Below are positions 51,040-55,339 of a stretch of 55,339 nucleotides of DNA, one piece after another. The stretch comes from an uncultured Lachnospiraceae bacterium (GTDB taxonomy: Bacteria; Bacillota; Clostridia; Lachnospirales; Lachnospiraceae): assembly GCA_910578845.1 (NCBI GenBank), contig CAJTSL010000023.1, positions 1-55,339 on the forward strand, written 5' to 3'. The translations under genes were made by a program, and so were the position numbers. Under the pieces are notes generated by a model. The model was not told where the DNA came from. It ran no database searches and saw only the letters and a program-made list of their open reading frames with translations. Position 1 is the stretch's first letter; the number at the start of each line of letters is the position of its first letter.

Positions 51040-51927
51040 ATGAAATGTAAATTATGCGGCAGCGGTAAAATAATAAGCGCTTACCAAGGGCTCATACGTG
51101 ACGGCGGGCTTGGGAAATATACCCAAAGTGCTGCCACGATTTGGGAATGTGAAGACTGTGGCGTCATTTGGCATGATAGTGTAACGGATATGAAACAGTA
51201 CTATGAAAGCAAGGAGTATAGGAACGGGCTGGAAGGAAGCTCAGATGTGGAAACTTTCTATGAACTGCACGATAGGGAAACGTTTGATAAGTTCCAATAT
51301 ACTGGCACTGATAATTTCAGGCATAAGACAATTGCCGACATCGGCTGTGGAGCCGGAGCATTTTTAGATTTTCTGTCAGGCGTGTGCGAATGTGTGATCG
51401 GAGTCGAACCATCCGCAGCCTATCGGCAGGCGATGAAGGAGAAAGGCTACTATATATACGCTTATACAGGAGAAGCAAGGAAAGATTGGGAAAATAAAGT
51501 GGATATTGTCACGTCCTTCGACGTTATCGAGCATGTGGAGGATCCAAGGGCATTTATGGAAGATATAGCCGGTTTATTGTCCGGGGGGGGGTATTCAGTG
51601 ATAGGCACACCGACGGATGCGCCAATTATGAGGAAGCTATTAGGGGAGACATATGAAAAGAAACTATTGTTCAGTACACAACATTTGTGGGTTTTTTCGG
51701 AGAATAATTTAAGGATGCTGGCCAGGGAAGCCGGATTTGAGCATATAGAAATAAAATATTTCCAGAGATATGGAATAGGCAATTTGTTGGGTTGGCTAAA
51801 AGAGAAAGCGCCGCGATCTGAGGTCAGGGAGAAGATTTTTGAGGGGACACTAAACAGCGTATGGAAAAGCGAGTGCAGCGAGAAAGGCTTAGCGGATTAT
51901 ATTGTGTTATATGCTTATAAAGGATAA
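51040..51927 (+). CDS. class I SAM-dependent methyltransferase with N-terminal zinc ribbon
   Basis: A 295-residue methyltransferase. The N-terminus has a zinc ribbon (CKLCGSGK then CEDCGVIWHD), as in sugar C- or O-methyltransferases of glycan clusters. SAM-binding motif I is IADIGCGAGAFLDFL (about 99-113), followed by VIGVEPS and DIVTSFDVIEHVEDPRAFM. A 9-G run encodes Gly182-Gly184 (LLSGGGYSVIGTP). ATG 51040 is used rather than TTG 51016. It probably methylates a nucleotide sugar or a terminal residue of the polymer. The gene follows the polymerase gene by 29 bases. Confidence 0.88.
   Translation: MKCKLCGSGKIISAYQGLIRDGGLGKYTQSAATIWECEDCGVIWHDSVTDMKQYYESKEYRNGLEGSSDVETFYELHDRETFDKFQYTGTDNFRHKTIADIGCGAGAFLDFLSGVCECVIGVEPSAAYRQAMKEKGYYIYAYTGEARKDWENKVDIVTSFDVIEHVEDPRAFMEDIAGLLSGGGYSVIGTPTDAPIMRKLLGETYEKKLLFSTQHLWVFSENNLRMLAREAGFEHIEIKYFQRYGIGNLLGWLKEKAPRSEVREKIFEGTLNSVWKSECSEKGLADYIVLYAYKG
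51583..51591 (+). repeat. 9-G homopolymer tract in methyltransferase gene
   Basis: Nine G residues encoding three glycines in the methyltransferase. The frame is intact at this length; any change not a multiple of three would truncate the protein after about 185 residues. Confidence 0.9.
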
Positions 51928-51997
51928 GAATATCGCCATGCGAAGCGACAGCAGATAAAGGATTATCTGCTTCATGACAGGAGAGGAGAGTACATCA

Positions 51998-52963
51998 ATG
52001 GGACGAAAGAGAATATTGGTAACTGGCGGGGCAGGCTTCATCGGCTCCCATCTTTGTGAACGTTTATTAAAAGAGGGCAATGATGTGGTCTGTATGGACA
52101 ATCTTTTCACAGGGCAAAAGGATAATATCCGTCATTTGATGGATGATCCCTATTTTGAATTTATCCGTCAGGATATTTTGGAAGACGTGTATGTGGAATG
52201 TGACCAGATCTTCAACTTGGCGTGTCCGGCAAGCCCAATCCACTACCAATATGACCCGATTAAGACAGGTAAAACAAGTGTGATCGGCGCCCTACATACA
52301 TTAGGACTGGCGAAGCGCTGCCATGCGAGGATTTTACAGGCAAGCACCAGTGAAGTATATGGGGATCCGGAGGTACATCCGCAGCCGGAGACATATCGGG
52401 GATGTGTAAATCCCAATGGCGTCCGTTCTTGTTATGATGAGGGCAAACGCATGGCGGAGACATTGTTCTTTGACTATTACAGGCAGCATGAAGTGGATAT
52501 CAAGGTAATCCGTATTTTCAATACGTATGGGCCGAGAATGCGTTCAGACGATGGACGGGTAGTATCTAATTTTATCGTGCAGGCGCTAAAAGGGGAGGAC
52601 ATTACAATATACGGAAATGGCAGACAGACCCGCAGCTTCTGCTATGTGGATGATCTGGTGGAAGGCATGGTCCGTATGATGGAAAGCCGGGAAGGGTTGA
52701 CCGGTCCTGTAAATCTGGGCAATCCTGAAGAATTTACGATGCTTCAATTAGCGGAATGTATTATCAGGCTGACGAATTCCGATTCCAAGATTGTATATAT
52801 GTCTTTGCCCCAGGACGATCCTTTGCAAAGAAAACCGGATATCAGCCTTGCCAAGAAAGAACTGGATTGGGAGCCGCATATAGCGCTAGAACAAGGCTTG
52901 CTAAAAACAATCAGCTATTTTAAAGAAAATATTCTTATGGACGGGATTGGCAATGGATATTAA
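51998..52963 (+). CDS. NAD-dependent epimerase/dehydratase, UDP-glucuronate decarboxylase-like
   Basis: A 321-residue short-chain dehydrogenase/reductase of the extended type. It has the NAD-binding loop TGGAGFIGSHLCERL (about 8-22) and the active-site ASTSEVYGDP with SCYDEGKRMAE (Tyr-x3-Lys). NPNGVRSCYDEGKRMAETLFFDY, RIFNTYGPRMRSDDGRVVSNFI and GNGRQTRSFCYVDDLV are all close to UDP-xylose synthase (UXS). It would convert UDP-glucuronic acid to UDP-xylose, although related 4,6-dehydratases look similar. ATG 51998 is preceded by GGAGAGGAGAG. Overlaps the phosphatase gene by 11 bases. Confidence 0.9.
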   Translation: MGRKRILVTGGAGFIGSHLCERLLKEGNDVVCMDNLFTGQKDNIRHLMDDPYFEFIRQDILEDVYVECDQIFNLACPASPIHYQYDPIKTGKTSVIGALHTLGLAKRCHARILQASTSEVYGDPEVHPQPETYRGCVNPNGVRSCYDEGKRMAETLFFDYYRQHEVDIKVIRIFNTYGPRMRSDDGRVVSNFIVQALKGEDITIYGNGRQTRSFCYVDDLVEGMVRMMESREGLTGPVNLGNPEEFTMLQLAECIIRLTNSDSKIVYMSLPQDDPLQRKPDISLAKKELDWEPHIALEQGLLKTISYFKENILMDGIGNGY

Positions 52964-53456
52964 ATTTTTAATCATGGATGTTGATGGCACCTTGACAAAC
53001 GGGGTGATAATGATGGGAGAAGAGGGAGAATTGTGTAAAGGATTCCATACGAAAGACGGGTATGGGATGAAAGACATTTTGCCACAATATGGGATTGAAC
53101 CTGTTATTATGACGGCAAGATCTAGTAAAATATTGGAAAACAGATGTAGAGAGCTAGCGATCGGCGAAATATATCAGAATGTTAGGGACAAAAAAGCCAA
53201 AATGATAGAAATACTGGAGAAACATTCCGTTAAGAAAGGAAAAGCGTATCATATTGGGAATGTTGCTTACATAGGTGACGACATCCCGGATTTACAATGT
53301 ATGGAAGCAGTAAAGGAAGCCGGAGGGGTTATTGGCTGTCCTGCGGATGCGGTTGCAGAAGTGAAAAAAATAGCGGATTTCGTCAGCCGGAAAAATGGAG
53401 GATATGGTGCAGTGCGTGACTTTATTGAATGGTTGGTAGCAGGCAGGCGAGTATAG
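52953..53456 (+). CDS. KdsC-like HAD phosphatase
   Basis: A 167-residue HAD phosphatase of the small, cap-less C0 type, which works as a tetramer. It has motif I LIMDVDGTLTNG (Asp nucleophile), FHTKDGYGMKDIL, VIMTARSS (motif II) and YIGDDIPDLQCM (motif IV), matching KdsC/NeuA-associated 3-deoxy-ulosonate-phosphate phosphatases. It would remove phosphate from an ulosonic-acid phosphate before CMP activation. That agrees with the aldolase and cytidylyltransferase in the operon. ATG 52953 is used; the TTG at 52947 adds two residues only. Last gene of the capsule operon. Confidence 0.9.
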   Translation: MDIKFLIMDVDGTLTNGVIMMGEEGELCKGFHTKDGYGMKDILPQYGIEPVIMTARSSKILENRCRELAIGEIYQNVRDKKAKMIEILEKHSVKKGKAYHIGNVAYIGDDIPDLQCMEAVKEAGGVIGCPADAVAEVKKIADFVSRKNGGYGAVRDFIEWLVAGRRV

Positions 53457-53934
53457 AAACCGTATCCCGTCTCACATGATTACAGAGAAGAAGCTTCCCA
53501 AATGACATGCGAAATAATCGCATCCCTGCTATGCGAACTCCCTATAACCATAACATAATTGTTAAATATCTGATTGCTTTTTAAGGGTTTTCATAGCTAT
53601 AATATTCATATTTTACGCCGTATTTACAGTTTCAGAACAAACAGGTATCATATGGGTATCACAGATTTTCTCCTTGACTGCCATACCTACATGGTGCTAA
53701 CACCATGTAATTATTGCATTAACAAGGAAATATGTAGCCACTCCCGTTACGTAGCATATACCATATTTGAACGATAGCGATATAAAGTACCGCCAACTCC
53801 ATTTTTGTACTGCCAACCGCTTGAATAATAAGCATCTCCGACGTTCTAAAGCGTAACAATACTCTGCAAGTAATTTTCTCGACAAATTGAAATTGTCGAG
53901 TTTTTCAGTAAAAAAGCATCAACTTTTGTCTCTA
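53457..53934. other. intergenic region with gene remnant and terminator
   Basis: Between the capsule operon and the mobilizable element. No intact gene. On the minus strand at about 53755-53850 a short frame encodes a plausible protein fragment (DAYYSSGWQYKNGVGG, then LYRYRSNMVYAT) that ends at a stop and has no start, so it is probably a remnant. A terminator lies at 53878-53905. Confidence 0.4.
53878..53905 (+). terminator. rho-independent terminator
   Basis: CTCGACAA (53878-53885) and TTGTCGAG (53893-53900) form a perfect 8-bp stem with a 7-base loop, followed by TTTTT. It would stop transcription running out of the capsule operon or close the remnant gene region. Confidence 0.8.
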
Positions 53935-54285
53935 CTATTTTTTTATTAATTTCTTCTTTAGTATATTATGTTGAATTTCAAGCCACGCTACTTCTCCCAA
54001 AATCACCAAAATAAATAAAATTGTCTGAACTGCGATGTAATCATATTTCTCAATAAAATAAACAAAAACAGAAAGTGTTAGGAAAAGCACACAGCCATAT
54101 ATTATAAGATTTTTACCATGTTTACGATTCCACTCTAATACATCTGTTAATTCATCTTCGCACGGTGGTTTCTCACCTGTATTCAGAGATACAGGTTTTT
54201 CGGACTTATATTGACTAATACCAAGAACTACGAAAATTAGTGATGTTAAAAAAGAGATTACCAAATATATTATTATTCCTGCCAT
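53935..54285 (-). CDS. small membrane protein (DUF3784-like)
   Basis: A 116-residue protein with three hydrophobic segments (about 4-24, 59-78 and 82-102) and a polar loop between the first and second containing GEKPPCEDELTDVLEWNRKHGK. Size and topology resemble DUF3784 proteins that accompany clostridial mobile elements, but I cannot confirm the family. Its ATG is preceded by AAAGGG. It lies downstream of the mobilization genes on the same strand. Confidence 0.65.
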   Translation of the reverse strand: MAGIIIYLVISFLTSLIFVVLGISQYKSEKPVSLNTGEKPPCEDELTDVLEWNRKHGKNLIIYGCVLFLTLSVFVYFIEKYDYIAVQTILFILVILGEVAWLEIQHNILKKKLIKK

Positions 54286-54402
54286 ATAATCTTTCCCTTT
54301 CGCCGATATAAAAATCCCGATTTATTTCTTTCAGTATAGCATACTATCACACAGTTTGCCACAAAAAATATAGGACACAGCTACCGCCATGTCCCACACT
54401 TT

Positions 54403-54717
54403 TTATCGTTCCAACGACTTCTCAATCTTCTGCTTCTGCCCTTTCAAATCATTCTGCTTTTCATACAGATTATTGCGCTCTTTGCAGAGTTCTTTCATAC
54501 GCTCCAACTGCGCCCGTACTCCCTCCCTGCAATCCGGCTCTATCTTCTTATATTCCCCGGTCATATTGCGGATTGTATTATTGTTCTCCTTTATCTGCTC
54601 CGAAAGACATACCCAGTCTATCAGATTTTGCACTTCTCTGTCCGTTTCGTAAAGGTCTGTATCCGCTACGATTTTAGCGCACAGCCGCACCATAACTTTC
54701 TTTTCCATATCCGTCAT
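54403..54717 (-). CDS. coiled-coil protein of a mobilization module
   Basis: A 104-residue, almost entirely helical protein rich in Glu, Lys, Gln and Asn (EKKVMVRLCAKIVADTDLYETDREVQNLIDW, then a long coiled coil to the end). Small proteins of this kind are typically encoded right after the MobA/MobL relaxase of mobilizable elements in Clostridia. It begins 77 bases after the end of the probable relaxase gene with an AGGAT-type ribosome binding site. Its molecular role is unknown. Confidence 0.7.
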   Translation of the reverse strand: MTDMEKKVMVRLCAKIVADTDLYETDREVQNLIDWVCLSEQIKENNNTIRNMTGEYKKIEPDCREGVRAQLERMKELCKERNNLYEKQNDLKGQKQKIEKSLER

Positions 54718-54794
54718 ATGAAATCAATCCTCTCTTTCCTATCGGCTCATTTCAAAGGCACGTTTTGGGCGTTTCATTGCCCTTTCTGCCTGCT

Positions 54795-55339
54795 CTAATG
54801 CCTTTGACTGCCTACTATCGACTGTACCTGTTCCTTGCCAAAATGACACTCCAAACGCCCCAAATCAGACGCTCTTTCCTGCAATTGGTCTATGGTATCG
54901 TTCTGCTCCATAACCTTATCCGTCAAGCGGCTAATCTGCTTTTGTTGCCCGTCCACTTTGGCTGTCAGCTTCTTACCTTGTTCCGTAAGCTGTACGCACT
55001 TGATAGTCAGATTTTTAACGACTTCTTTCAATTTCTCCACAAGTGGAAGTGCTTTTTTATCCCGATAATTCTTTGCGCTCATCAATGCCCCCGGCTCTGC
55101 TAACTGCCATTTCATATCTTCATCATAGGCGTGTATATTTCGCTCTGTGACTTCTTTTGATTGCACCATTTTGTTGATTTCCTGCTGTAGCCTTTTCTGC
55201 TGCTTTTCTAATTTTTCATTTTCAGACAACAACTTTTCTTTATCCCCTGTCAGTGTTTCCGTCTGCTCTTTCAGCAGATGATTTGTTGCGGTAAGTTCCG
55301 ATACTTCCTGCCAGAAAATAAAAGAACTCCAGTTTTTTC
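54795..55339 (-). CDS. mobilization relaxase (MobA/MobL type), C-terminal coiled-coil part, cut by window end
   Basis: The frame is open to the last base of the window, so the N-terminal catalytic part lies outside. The visible 180 codons start with a hydrophobic/aromatic stretch (SSFIFWQEVSEL) and then form a long coiled coil (NHLLKEQTETL, EKLEKQQKRLQQEIN, KKLTAKVDGQQKQISRL). The EPGALMSAKNYRDKKALPLVEKL block lies in the middle. This is the pattern of the C-terminus of clostridial MobA/MobL proteins. The relaxase motifs themselves are not visible, so the assignment rests on this pattern and on the small downstream coiled-coil gene. Confidence 0.6.
   Translation of the reverse strand, partial: KNWSSFIFWQEVSELTATNHLLKEQTETLTGDKEKLLSENEKLEKQQKRLQQEINKMVQSKEVTERNIHAYDEDMKWQLAEPGALMSAKNYRDKKALPLVEKLKEVVKNLTIKCVQLTEQGKKLTAKVDGQQKQISRLTDKVMEQNDTIDQLQERASDLGRLECHFGKEQVQSIVGSQRH

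Noticed and set aside
53697..53885. 62-codon minus-strand frame near the end of the capsule operon
   Set aside because: No ribosome binding site and another frame in the same stretch looks more protein-like but is interrupted; treated as a remnant.
1..55339. CRISPR array, rRNA or tRNA genes
   Set aside because: I looked for regularly spaced repeats and tRNA-like cloverleaf or CCA-ended segments and found none.

Overview
The window looks like a chromosomal accessory region of an anaerobic, low-to-mid GC Gram-positive gut bacterium, most likely of the Lachnospiraceae (Clostridia). The reasons are a MurG-type transferase next to a TSCPD-family protein, a GntR/YtrA-type ABC operon, LytR-CpsA-Psr and CotH proteins, strong AGGAGG-type ribosome binding sites, and wall or capsule genes without outer-membrane components. 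This is an inference from gene content; no rRNA or tRNA gene was seen.

Layout. 1-417 is the tail of an IS1182-like transposase. 683-5146 is an ECF sigma factor/ABC exporter operon with two paralogous permeases. 5156-10417 (minus) holds a CotH-like protein, an exonuclease III and an MBOAT acyltransferase pair. 10515-23807 has a lipoprotein and then a first glycan cluster: a tandem nucleotidyltransferase, a membrane glycosyltransferase fused to a uridine-kinase-like domain, a HAD phosphatase, a GT2, a phosphodiesterase-like protein and a GT39-like protein. This cluster is interrupted at about 17178-22170 by an AT-rich defence island: a DUF1016 nuclease plus a complete Gabija pair (GajA/GajB). 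23842-26776 contains a candidate small RNA, a membrane protein, a TSCPD protein, MurG and a small zinc-ribbon protein. 26796-33234 (minus) is an FtsX-type ABC exporter, an antiporter and a two-component system. 33352-35394 is a YtrA-type GntR/ABC operon.

35408-53456 is the second and larger unit. A tyrosine recombinase gene is flanked by two 28-bp sites in inverted orientation. It stands in front of a long capsule/exopolysaccharide operon: LytR-CpsA-Psr ligase, a sortase-like lipoprotein lacking the catalytic residues, a small secreted protein with a structured leader, the priming sugar transferase, several glycosyltransferases, a radical SAM protein, a DUF115-like protein, a cytidylyltransferase, an HMGL-type aldolase, flippase, polymerase, methyltransferase, UDP-glucuronate decarboxylase-like enzyme and KdsC-like phosphatase. 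Aldolase, cytidylyltransferase and phosphatase together suggest a CMP-activated ulosonic-acid-like sugar. The right end (53935-55339, minus) enters a mobilizable element with the C-terminal part of a probable relaxase.

A theme runs through the window: switchable surface chemistry. Four runs of 8-9 G lie inside coding sequences. One splits a fucosyltransferase-like gene so that a single-base change in the tract would rejoin it. The recombinase sites would allow inversion of the DNA just upstream of the capsule operon.
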